Source: Pezicula radicicola | Lineage: Eukaryota > Ascomycota > Leotiomycetes > Helotiales > Dermateaceae | Length of the DNA stretch: 64,000 bases | Assembly (NCBI GenBank): GCA_003008705.1 | Contig: PDUO01000119.1 | Coordinates: forward strand, 5,490-69,489 | Reading direction: 5' to 3' | Shown here: piece by piece, positions 1 to 10,505 of the stretch | How the letters are laid out: every line of letters starts with the position of its first letter | Position numbering within the stretch: position 1 is the stretch's first letter | The notes under the pieces: model-generated | Seen by the model: only the letters and a program-made list of their open reading frames with translations | What the model was told of the DNA's origin: nothing | Database searches by the model: none | Program-made: the position numbers and the translations under genes

Positions 1-379
1 AATAATATTTTATTATTTAATATACCTTTAAATAAATATCTATATTAAACTATTATTAAACTATATTCTATACCTTATATTCTATATCTATAGTTTAATA
101 TCTTTATAATAATTAAAAATCTTAATCTTACTAATATTAAGTATATAAGTTTATTTAGTTTATAAATATACTATATTATAAACTAGAAAAAGACTTAATT
201 AAGTTATTTATAATTATTTAATCTATTAGAATAAATATTAGAGTAACTTTATTATTTATAACTTACTTATAGATATAGTAATATTAAATCTTTATATAAT
301 TAGTTTATTAATAAAACTTAAGATTCTTAGCTAGTACTAGAACTAATTAGTTATTACTATTAATTTAAATATAATAGAT

Positions 380-1320
380 ATTATCTCTATTATATTAGAG
401 GTACTTAAATAGATACTAAAACTAGATTACTTCTCTAGTACTATTAGTAAGTATATAATACTTAGTCTTAGTAAATAATAATACTAAAGTCTTTTAGTAT
501 ACTATCTTCTAAGAGATAGACTACTAGTAAATATAAAGATATAACTAGATATTAACTTATATATTTTATAATCTCTATTATAGTTTAAATCTATAAAGCC
601 TTTAAAACCTTAGATAATTAAAAGTCTAGTAATAGAATTAATTAATTTACTATATATAAGTTTAATATTAATAGTCTTTTTAAAGTATTATAAATAATAT
701 TTAATTACTTTAATATAAACTAATAATAGATTTATAAGAAATATAAAAAGTATTAATAGAGTATTAGTTATATCTAGTTAAGTTTATATTATTAAGTATA
801 TTATTAAGTTAATAAGAGTTTAATAAAGCTTAATATCTTTATAGAAGACTTACTTTATATTAATAACTATATTATTAATAGCTCTAGGATTTATAAGAGT
901 ATCTATAAGTATATAGTTCTTTATTCTAATATACTTAAGAATCTTTTAAATATAGGTATTTTACTTTAATAAAATATATTTTTAATAATTATAAATAATA
1001 TAAACTCTTAGAAAGTATATAGTAGAGTCTATATTAACTATCTTAAAGATATTAAATAACTTATACTTTAGTTTATTAATCTTATTATACTTTAGACTAA
1101 TAATAAAGTTATTAATATATATAATAATAATAATCTTAGTAGTAGAATTTATATAAACTAAGTTATTAACCTTTAATAGTTTAAAGTTAAACTTATAAAA
1201 CTCTTTAATATACTTTAATTACTAATATTATAATAATTACTTTAGACTATATAAGACCTTTAGTAACTTATAGATATACTTTAAGATCTCTATATTAGAG
1301 TATTTATTATATAGAGCTAT
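380..1320 (-). mobile_element. Ty1/copia retrotransposon remnant (reverse transcriptase, RNase H)
   Basis: The minus strand from 1320 down to 1081 reads as a decayed copia polymerase. A segment YKLLKVLYSLK matches the family pattern YRLxKALYGLK, followed by stops where QSPRxW is expected. Further on, IIIIIYINNFI stands where active copies have the catalytic L-Y-V-D-D; both aspartates are now asparagine (GAT to AAT). Reading on towards 885 gives STIYFLRVYII, the counterpart of the copia stretch YFLGIEI. Around 380-560 a weaker resemblance to the copia RNase H region is visible, probably with a frame change. The mutations are those RIP produces. No long terminal repeats could be delimited, so the ends are arbitrary. 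Confidence 0.7.
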
Positions 1321-1576
1321 AAGTAATTCTTTTAGTAATTTAAAGTTAGATAGTATTTTAATATATATATTATCTATAAGCTCTATATCTCTAGTAAGGA
1401 ATATAGTAATAATATTTATTTATTTAATTTTCTAATTATAGATTATAACTATAGTAAGAATAACTTTTTATATTATAGACTTAATAATACTAATAAAGGT
1501 TTAATTAAAATTAATACTATATTACTACTTATAACCTTTAATATACTAGTATACTTTATATTTAATAATTTTACCT

Positions 1577-2720
1577 TACTGTACTACCTATAGGTAGGGC
1601 GCTTAAACCAGGTTTGAACGAGGCTCTGAGCGGCTCTAAGCCTACTTTAACCTAGTTTAGTATAGGCTTCGATCCGAACTAAGCTGTTTCAAGCCTAGCT
1701 CCGATCCAATCGGAGCTAGTTCTACCCTGTACATAGTGTCTATAAAACCTTTAGATACTCCAATCGGTTTAAGGTTTAGTAAGGATTAGTAATTATTTAA
1801 AGTACTAGTATATATATAATTATAATAGTCCCCTAGGGGTAGTTTTTAGTAAAACTTATAAATCTTCTATTAGATCTTTTTTTAGCGTTGTTATTTATAG
1901 AGCTATAAGCTAAGTAAGTTTAGTTATATAATGTTTTTAAATATATAAAAAGAATTAAAATAAATACTATTAGTTTATATTACGAAGGATAGATTTTTAA
2001 GTCTTGGGGCTGGTCCAAGCGTTTCTTCACCCAAATCAAATACATTTCATAGCAAAAACGCTTGGACCAGCCCCAAGACTTAAAAATCTGTCCTTCGTAG
2101 TATATTAGTTTATATTAGTAAGAAGTAGGTAGTTTAGATTAGTAAGTTCTAAGAGGTTTATAACTTGAAAATTAATATATTATATAGTAAGCTTACTAAT
2201 ATAGGTATAATTATAAATTAGGAATAATATAATAATATATACTATAATAGTCTTATAATAATTAAAATTACTTAAATAGATTAATAGGCTCTATAGATAT
2301 TAAATTAATTAATTAAGTTTTATAAACTATACTTAATTCTTAGGTTTAAAGAAGTTTATAAACTTCTTATTATAAATATATTTATTATAAGCTCTATACA
2401 AGCTATAAAATTAAACTAAGACCTATATATACTTATATTAGATATAGATACTATATAATACTATAAATTACCTAAATAGGACTAGTAGTTCCTTAGATAT
2501 TTAGGCTTAAAGTTAGGCCCTATAATAGCCTATAGCTATAGGGGGCTTTAGTATATATATATATATAAGCTATTAGGATCTCTTTAAAACCTCTACCCTA
2601 GCTTAAGCCTTAAGCTATAAACCGATCGAAACCGGTATAAACTACTAGGATCTACTAGAACCCTTTAAGCCTAGCTTAAACTTTATTTAACCCTTGCTTA
2701 AGCGCCTATAGGAGGGTACC
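1577..2720. mobile_element. Candidate DNA transposon with imperfect terminal inverted repeats
   Basis: The left end carries CCTATAGG followed shortly by GCGCTTAA, next to GTAC. The right end read in reverse complement has GTACC, CCTATAGG and GCGCTTAA in the same order, with small gaps. Both termini are GC islands in an otherwise AT-saturated block, as if subterminal motifs partly escaped RIP. No convincing target-site duplication or transposase frame is visible, so the class cannot be named and the borders are approximate. The MITE at 1983-2097 lies inside. Confidence 0.4.
1983..2097. mobile_element. Tc1/mariner-like MITE, 115 bp
   Basis: Near-perfect terminal inverted repeats of 42 bp (1983-2024 and 2056-2097) begin CGAAGGA and include CTTGGGGCTGGTCCAAGCG. 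They are separated by a 31-bp spacer. A TA dinucleotide lies directly outside each end (1981-1982 and 2098-2099), the expected Tc1/mariner target duplication. The only mismatch between the arms is at arm position 8 (T on the left, C expected from the right), itself a possible CpA-to-TpA change. The element codes for nothing and must rely on a transposase elsewhere. Its intact GC content inside a burnt block implies insertion after the main RIP episode. Confidence 0.85.
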
Positions 2721-4077
2721 TAAGTATACTCTTATTACTCTATAGTATTAGACTCTATAAAGAGTTAGCTTAGTAGAATATAATACTCTTTTCTATAGCT
2801 ATCTTTTATAGTCTCTCTTCCTCTTCTTTATTCTTATAAGTAGTTAGAATATATATATTTCTTAGATTATATATACTTATATCTATATTTATTTTACTAG
2901 GTAAATAGATTTATTTAAAGTAAGAGATAATATAATACTATAAAGAGTAAGGTTAATCTTTAACTTTTATACTTAGAACTCTATATACTTTATCTTATAT
3001 ACTAGTTACCTCTCCTTACCTTAGGGTTTAGTTTAAAGAGTTAAGCAAATAATAATCTATCTATTACTCTTTTAGTATTATTAATATAAAACTAATATAT
3101 TAAATAATAAGATATTATTTATATAACTTATATAACTTATTATAAGAACAATAAACCTATTATTCTTTTATACTAATAACTTATATTTAACTTAATTACT
3201 TTCTTAACTCTTAATTGGTTTTTAATTAAATAACTATAATAGAAATAGATTATTATCTTTATATTTTACTTATTTAATATAATATTATATTTCTTTATTT
3301 CTTTTTCTTATATTAGAACTATTACTATTATTAAAATTAAAGAGGTTAGAGTTTTAATAAAGGTTTTATTTTCTTATTATTTAATTTTTATAAATCTAAT
3401 TAGTTTACTTATAAGACTAAAGCTAAGAATACTAAAATACTAACCTCTTATTTTTATAATAATATTCTAAGATTTAATTTATCCCTTAGTAGAGTTTTTA
3501 AAATTATATTATCTACTTAACTAATAGTACTTTTATTTTACTAATATTACTCTTAATATAATAATATATATATAAGTACTTTATAAGTTATATTATTATA
3601 TTATTTATATAAGGATTTTAAACTAAAGAGAGAAAAGGGATTATAAGGGATTATATAAACTATATATATATTTATAAACGCTCTAGGTCTTATCTTTTCT
3701 TCTTAATAGTAAGTCTTTTAAATACTAATAATAATAATAGTCTTTATTTAATATACCTACCCTCTTGTGTCTCTTGGGTTTTAACACCACCAGCTAGTAT
3801 TTCTATTATCCCTCCCTTTCTAATTCTTTCAAATCATCCTAGACAGTAGAAGTTTGTATATTTACAACATTTCTTTCTTTGATAGCTAGCTTCAAGAATA
3901 CTTTGAGCGACGAGAGCATTTTTACTTAAACCACGATCGATGAATCCCAATTCAAATAAAGGAAGTGCTTATTCCAATTTTTTTTCCAAGTAATTTCCAA
4001 GTGATTAACACACACTCTCTCTGTATACACCACACCACGTCACATCACGACTCAAGTCGACTACTCGACCTTATAAA

Positions 4078-5430
4078 ATGTCAACCTCCACCGAACCCTC
4101 GACCCAACACCACCAAACCTGCAACATATGCGGATCCTCAACCTCCCAAAAGCACCAACCACTTATCTTTGGCCTCCACAACCCCTACACCTTCCGCACT
4201 AAATGCCGTTTCGTCTGGACACCAGCTTAAGAAGCCCTCTTAAAAAGATACATGTGGGTAGCGAAGATCACGACCAAATAGAAATTACCGAAATGGGGTG
4301 CTGCGCAGAGGGGAGAGTTGACGAGTCTGTTGATTAGATTGGAGTGTGATCCGGATCATTTTTGAGGGGTTCGACTTGGTGGTGGGAATGGGAAGATGAG
4401 TGTTAATGAGGTTATCTTTTCCAAGGTTAAGGATAAGATGGCGAGGGTTTTGAAGGGGGGGTGGAGGGGAGAGGCGGAAGTGGAAGATGATATAGTGGGG
4501 GATCTTGAGGAAATGGAGGGAGTTGAGGTAGTCGAGGATGGGGAAGGAATGATAGAAGGGGAAGAGTGTATTCAGGAAGTTGAGGATGAGGATGAGGAAG
4601 TGGTGGAGATGGTGGAGATGGGGGAGACGAGAGGTGAGGTGAGTGATGGAGAGGTGTATGAGGGATGGAGTTGGCTGGAAGATGAGGTATTCTAACGACG
4701 ACGACACCAAGAAAACCCGCCATCGCGGTCCCCGTCACCATCATCAACACGAGTCTCGATACCACAACAACCGGAGCCCCCCCGACAACTTCCAGTAGTC
4801 CCATTCTTCGAGGATCTTCAGAGTAGTACGAAATGTGGATTAGAAATGCTTCAGAAGATTGAGCGGTTGACTGAGGAGAAGGTATGTATTTCTCTCTCTC
4901 TCTTTTTAACCTTCCTTTAACAAAGTTTCTTGGTCTCGACTCTCTAGTGACTTTGGATCCATAGCTGAATATTTGTGACTAATCATCAAAATTCTCGATC
5001 CAACACATAGGAAGCCCTCGACAAGCAAAACAAAGATCTCAAAAGCCAAGTCCAAGATCTACAAACTGGACCCTCCCAAGTTGAAGTCGAAGTCGACAAA
5101 GGAATAGATCAAGAAAACAAGAACGAGAGAACAAAACTCCAAAGCCACCTCTCCCAAATCGAAAAAGAACAACTCATAGCCGCACGATCTCAATCCCAGT
5201 CCAAAGCCAAAGCTAAAGCGGAAAACGAACTCACGAGAGTGCCCGATAAGATCAACCATGGGTAAAAGGAAATAGAGTCTTTGGAAATAAGATGTAGGGA
5301 ATTGGTGAGGAAGAGAAGACCCTTGGGGAGAAGGTTAAGGAAGGGGGAAGGTATTAGGGTTTGTAATGAACAAGTTAAGAGGGAGGAGGTTAGGAGGGAG
5401 ATTAAGGAGAAGAAGGAGAGGTTGGGATAG
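4078..5430 (+). pseudogene. Coiled-coil protein gene with five in-frame stops
   Basis: A single reading frame runs from the ATG at 4078 to the TAG at 5428-5430. It is interrupted by stops at 4228 (TAA), 4279 (TAG), 4363 (TGA), 4693 (TAA) and 5263 (TAA), yet shows no frameshift. It contains one plausible intron, 4882-5010 (129 nt, a multiple of three), with donor GTATGT, a GACTAATC branch site and acceptor ATAG. The N-terminus has a C-x2-C pair (CNICGS, near residue 16). The middle is rich in Glu and Val, then comes a basic Pro/Ser stretch. After the intron a heptad-like K/E/Q region follows (EALDKQNKDLKSQVQDLQ) that should form a coiled coil. I do not recognise the family. Four of the five stops can arise from CAA or CAG by a CpA-to-TpA change, which suggests RIP leaking out of the adjacent block. 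Confidence 0.6.
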
Positions 5431-6163
5431 GTTGGGTGGGCTTTTGGTGAGTTGTGGTGAGGTGAGGTGCCAGGGTAGGGTTTTGTTTTGTTTTGTTTAG
5501 GCTCAGGGTTTGGATTCGGCTTTGGTTTTGTACTCGGATTTGTATCGTATATTAGAATCTCGAATTTCTCGATAAACTTAGATTTGTCTTTAGGTTTTGT
5601 GTTTGGTTTTATACTCGGCTTTATATAATAGAATTTCGAATCCTTGATACTATTCATCGCTTAAATTAACACTAACCTCGACCAAGTATCCGTCGCTTAC
5701 AAAGTCTAAGTTACAAGTAGTAAGTGATATAATCTAAATAGAAGGCTTTTGAAAATATTAACTATTAAGTAGAGCGCAATAAATAATACCAATGGATAGA
5801 AATTTAACATTACACAGGCGCATTATATCTTCACTCACTTAACTATTTAGTAATAATAAGGTAGAGAGATTTAAGGACAAGTAACATGTATTTTTCTTTA
5901 AGAACTAAAGAGTGTGGTAATTAATTAATAACAGCCCCCAAAGTAAAGAGATCGTAAAAGATAAAAGAAAGCAAATCCAACTCCGAGTCTAAGTTCAAGT
6001 CTATTTCCCAACACTACAACTCGCATACCATTACAGGTATGTAGAAAGCAAAGATCTTCGTGTGTCGTGTTGTCCCTAGCATAAGTGCAACTCTCGTCTT
6101 GGCTATCTAGCAAAAAAGCAACTTTTAGTCAGCAAAGCCTCACAACTCACGACTCATACACCC
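5431..6163. other. No gene recognised; low-complexity patches
   Basis: Contains a low-complexity tract near 5480-5640 in which variants of a TTTGGTTT/ACTCGG theme recur. It makes a Lys/Pro/Asn-rich open frame on the minus strand that looks spurious. A short GAGTC/AAGTC-type repetition lies near 5980-6000. No introns, domains or RNA genes were seen. Confidence 0.5.
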
Positions 6164-8012
6164 TCACAATTTACTCATCTCATCTAATTCCTCCAAGTCA
6201 TCTAGGACGCCATGCTCTAACATCTCTAACTCAGCTAGCTTATCCCATATATCATATTTCTTTACACCTTTACCCTCATTGTTACCCTTCTTTTCGTCAA
6301 CCTCATTCATGGGTAAAAGAAGGTTGAAGAAGTCTGGGTGTTGTGGGTTTGAATGTTCATTGGTATCGTGGAACGTGACTGCTTCTTCGACGACTTCTTT
6401 GTTGCTTTCGAGAATAGGCGAGAAAGATGTATTGGTTTGGTCGGGGATGACGCCAGGCATGACACCATGGACGTCAGGGACGTGAGCGTCCATACTTCTT
6501 CCTGAACCTGAACTAGACATAGACATCTTAGGAAATTCTGATGAGTCGAAGCCGTCGCAACCGTTGAAGCCACTAAGGTCAAAACCAAGACTAGATATAT
6601 CCTGGATTCCTTCACCTTTGTCCATCAAGTTAACTCTGTCCATCAAGTCCATCAAGTCCATCAAGTTCTCTGAGTCCGAGATAGTAGCATGCAATACATC
6701 CTCCTTTGATAACTTCGAAGAAGAGACCTCGAGCTTGACCTTGGTGTCCTTTGGTGCCGGTACTGAGAATCCACCAACAGAAGTCCCTTCCATCTTATGA
6801 TCAACAACCGGGACTGGAGCTGGAAATTGATGGAGAAATCGTTGCTTTAGAGCTTGATAAGCAGCGAAAGTACGGTCGAGGATGATAATGAGCAAGATGG
6901 CTGAGCCGGAAATGTATAGGAGTAATGGTATGTTTGTCGAAAGATGAGATAGGGACCAGGACGATGGGTTTGTGGAGTTGTTGTTGTTGATGATTTGGGT
7001 TGGCATTGGATCGACGAGGGTTGAGTTTCCGACGAGGGTTAAGTTTTCGAGGAAGGTTAGAGCTTCGAGTCCGTCGAGTAACCACCGAGGAACAATGGAT
7101 TTATCGAGAAGATAAATAATAAGGAAGAGGATTGCGAGGCCGCAAATGATAATGATTAGGAATCGGGACGATGATTTTGAGTTGGTTTGGCGACGAGCAG
7201 CTGGGGATGTTGATGGTGTGATAGCTGTGGAGTGTTCTGAGGTGGTAGTCTTTTGAACTGTCTTCTGGACTGACATCTCATCCTGTACGGCCTTGAGTTG
7301 GGAAATTAGATTTTTGATTGTGTGGGTGCTTTGGGCTGGATTTGTGCTTACGTTCGGGTTTGTTGGTTCGGGTGTGGAGACGTCAGGGGATGATTCTGTG
7401 CTCAAGGAGGGTTCTTGCTTGGGGATGCAGTTGTGGTGGCGGTCTATGACTGATTTGATAGATATAGATAGAGGTTGGGGAGATGTTCGAGTATTGGTGA
7501 GTGCTGCTGGCTTGGAATCGCGAGTATCGAGTGGGAGTTCAGGGTAGGTGACTGAAAACTTGGTGCTAGGAGATTTGTTGTAGTATCCATGGCTGTTGAT
7601 AGTAAGATGGTGTGTGGGTTTGAGGATTGGTGCTGGCAGTAAGTTGGTCTTCAACCTTAACATTGACTTCTCGTTCCATTTTCTTCACCTTTTCCTTCTT
7701 CTCTTTCTTCTTTTTTGCCTTCTCCTTTTCCTTAATAGCAGCCGCAGCAAGTTTGTAGCGCAACTCAGAAACAGTACCAGAGCATGGTAGACCTAGACGT
7801 CTCGCTTCTATTAGAAGGCTGTCCTTTTGTTGATAGAAGTATTCGGTAATTCGCTTTTCGATTTTGGTGTCATCGGTGCAGTTGAGGTAGGCGAGCTGGA
7901 GTCGAGCCATAAGGGTTGCTTTGAGGCCATCAGTCGGGAGGTTGAGATCCAAAAGCTCGGTTTGTAGTTCCGGCTTGGTGATGTGTGTACTAATCGTACG
8001 GCTTGCCGACAT
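6164..8012 (-). pseudogene. SAP-domain protein with two membrane segments, split by a frameshift
   Basis: Two overlapping minus-strand frames appear to form one gene. The first (8012 to 7566, 148 residues) starts MSASRTIST and carries a SAP-type helix-extended-helix motif near residues 10-40 (ELQTELLDLNLPTDGLKATL), a DNA-binding fold. A very basic K/E coiled stretch follows. The second frame (7663 to 6164) continues with a Ser/Thr/Pro-rich linker and two hydrophobic segments (about residues 168-187, RFLIIIICGLAILFLIIYLL, and 246-262). Its C-terminus is acidic and contains repeated NLMDLMDLMD. The frames overlap by 98 nt with both open, and no phase-compatible GT-AG pair restores the frame, so a one-base indel or sequencing error is likely. 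SAP/HeH plus two membrane helices recalls inner-nuclear-membrane Src1/Heh proteins, but the C-terminal domain of those is not recognisable here. Confidence 0.55.
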
Positions 8013-10208
8013 AGTAGAGTCGCGAAAATGAGAACCGAGAACGTGAAGCTGTATGAAATTGTGGAAGTAGGAGTGAGTGGTTGAAGTGTAATGGGAAGAA
8101 GACTTTGGTCCAAGGCTGGTGTGATATACTTTTTTTTTGGTTAATAGTCTAGACACCCATAATTGTAAACCTAACATATGAAGCTTCATACTATGTGCAT
8201 ATCTTCATACATCCATTCATACGTGCATCGAATCTCATGTTCCGGCACATTTCTGCAGATTTTGAGAAGCCAGCACAAGCATATGCACTTCAGAACACGG
8301 CCCTGGCAAGTTTTCAAACACTGGGATTTTTGGCTCCGGCGCCTCCGGCGGAAGCATTTGCATTTGCAGGTAATTCTACAGATCTCGAAATAATCTCCAG
8401 AACCTGGGATAAGAAGCCTTTGAGACGTGAGATTATAAAGATCATGTTTTATGCAATGTAGAAGGCTGGGTCAGGCTCCTACACCCTGCACCATTTGCAG
8501 ATTTTGGATACCATTGTGAGATAAGCGAGCATGAAAGTTTATGCATATGAATGTAAGAATAAATTGTATAATTATGTTTCCAGTAACGTAGATGAATGGT
8601 TTCCTAACTGTTTATTTGTTTTGCAGATTTTGAACTTTTTTAGAGGCCGGAATGGGGCCCCGATGGCAGGCTTCAGTACCCACTCATGGGGTACCCAACC
8701 CCGCCCGGGTTTGGGGTCCTGCACCGGTGTCTACCCTTTTGGATAGCAACAAAAAATGACACCATGGACCCATGATGTGAGAATGTAGTGGAATGTGTAA
8801 CTCTCCGGATCTAAAAGTCGAGCCAATAAGATCAGGGATTATCTGGTTAGAGGTGATGTAGAGGAACTTAGTAGCTCCCTGGATAGTCGAGCAATTGGAA
8901 TTCAGGGATTGTCTGGTCACAGATGCTATGGAGAAACTCAACGAAGGTAGGATTGGAGATCCGAAAGTAGCAAATGGAGTTAAGAACTACAGGTGCTGTA
9001 GAGGAATCCAATAAAGACCGGATTGAGATAGAGTAAGTCTGTGGAACAGAAACCTGTAATACATAATTCGAAATGCTTAGAAGAGAGGTGCGAAAGAGTA
9101 AGTAGAACTGTGGAGTCATCCAAAATTCAGATATTAGCCGCAACTACCTGTCTTCCAACTACCATACCTCCTCTTTGCAACTCTCCTATCTACCTTCACG
9201 ATGTCATTTGCTTGCATCTATCTAAATCACAACTGTGAGCAGATAATCAAGCTTCCTTCTTACTACATTCCCATCAGCTTTCACGAGCCATTTGCCAGTA
9301 TCTATCACTTTCAGACCTCTATTTCTGTCATTGGCTAAGGGCCCTAGTCCTTGATGTCGTAGAGCGAGTTTGTTCATTAGAATACACGGCACGAAATACA
9401 ACTCAGACAGTGACGCCGAACTCCACCCCATATCTTCACTACAATACACTACACTACCTCAAAACCACCAAAACCATCACTTACCAAAGTAGGTTTCCTT
9501 AAACCAATAAACAGATCAAATCTCGCTAAAAAGTACAGAGGCCATGGCGAAAAGTCATGGGAATTCTTGTAAGTCTCTACTTAGGAAAAAGGATTGGAGT
9601 TCAATTTTCTAATAGACAAGTAGTGAAATTTCGGAGAAAAAGGACGTAGGGATCAAAAGATACGATGCACCTACACCACAGGCTTCTCAGCACTATCGCT
9701 CGATTAACTTTCTACATATCTTGCACCAAAACCGATACATAACCTTTATTAAAACTACCTAACCGCCTCTACGCACCAAAAGTACTCAAAAAATCATCCG
9801 CTGTTCTTCAAACCACCGAATTATTACCTTATAGCAAAATCACCCAACACTACTTGATACTCGGCACTGCTTGCAAGAGACTCGAGGCCTTCCAAAGCTG
9901 ATAACAAAATATCAAGTTAACCAAGACCGCCGAGATACTTATCTCGAATATACCAAACACTAAAATACCAAAAAACCTACACCCTACCACCGCCACTGCC
10001 ACTGCCACCAAATTACTCGCTCTAGACAAAAGTACAAAACCCACCAAAACGATAAAACCATACTTCTTCAAACAGTAAAAACCACCAAATCCTTACTACA
10101 TTACATCAAACTACACATTAAATCCCTAACCCTCCCCCCAAAGCCACCAAAGATACCCTATCTTTCTTCAAAGCAACCAGCCAACCAACAATTCAATACC
10201 ACTCACTC
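8013..10208. other. Gene-poor stretch, no recognised gene
   Basis: Only short unconvincing frames occur. The best, about 8240-8461 on the plus strand, is Ala/Pro-rich (FLAPAPPAEAFAFAG) and may be an exon relic of an unknown gene. A GC-rich patch at 8650-8745 holds several overlapping GGTACC/GGGG motifs. Nothing else could be named. Confidence 0.45.
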
Positions 10209-10505
10209 ATGTCTCAAATCGCTGCTCACTCTCGAGGGCCTGAGCCTCAATACCCGATAATTCCTCGGGAGAACAAGGGTAGAAAATTCAAAGGCAGGCA
10301 ACCAAGAAATATACAACCAACTCAACCCACAAAAGACCAAACGAAAAATCTCAGCAGAGACTCAAACTTCCTCAAAGACGCCCCCGAAGAAACTGCCCGA
10401 TTAAAAAAAAAAATCACATCTAAGCAAAAGAAAAAGAAACAAGTAATTGTCAACAAAGAGCGGGGCAGGAAGAAAAAAAGTCGAGAACCTCTACTCGATT
10501 ATTAA
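10209..10505 (+). CDS. Small lysine-rich hypothetical protein
   Basis: A 98-codon open frame starting MSQIAAHSRGPEP and ending in a strongly basic tail with KKKITSKQKKKKQ and GRKKKSR, which would be nuclear or RNA-binding if expressed. It contains no recognised domain, membrane segment or signal peptide. The A-rich base composition alone could create such a Lys/Gln-rich frame, and no intron or conserved neighbour supports it. I regard it as possibly spurious. Confidence 0.25.
   Translation: MSQIAAHSRGPEPQYPIIPRENKGRKFKGRQPRNIQPTQPTKDQTKNLSRDSNFLKDAPEETARLKKKITSKQKKKKQVIVNKERGRKKKSREPLLDY

Larger units (their letters stand above)
1..3745. repeat. RIP-degraded AT-rich transposon block
   Basis: Almost pure A/T sequence dominated by TA dinucleotides, with stops in every frame and nearly no CpA or CpG. 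This is the classical outcome of repeat-induced point mutation in Pezizomycotina. It changes abruptly to ordinary composition near position 3750. Islands of higher GC remain around 1575-1760, 1980-2100 and 2500-2720. Apart from the copia remnant and the DNA-element candidates listed separately, no gene can be read here. Confidence 0.9.

Noticed and set aside
4285..5657. Long minus-strand frames opposite the coiled-coil pseudogene
   Set aside because: His/Pro/Ser/Leu-biased translations that mirror the Glu/Gly-rich or purine-rich plus strand; the plus strand has the intron and the heptads.
6279..6800. Plus-strand frames opposite the SAP/membrane gene
   Set aside because: Shadows of the minus-strand frame; no domain of their own.
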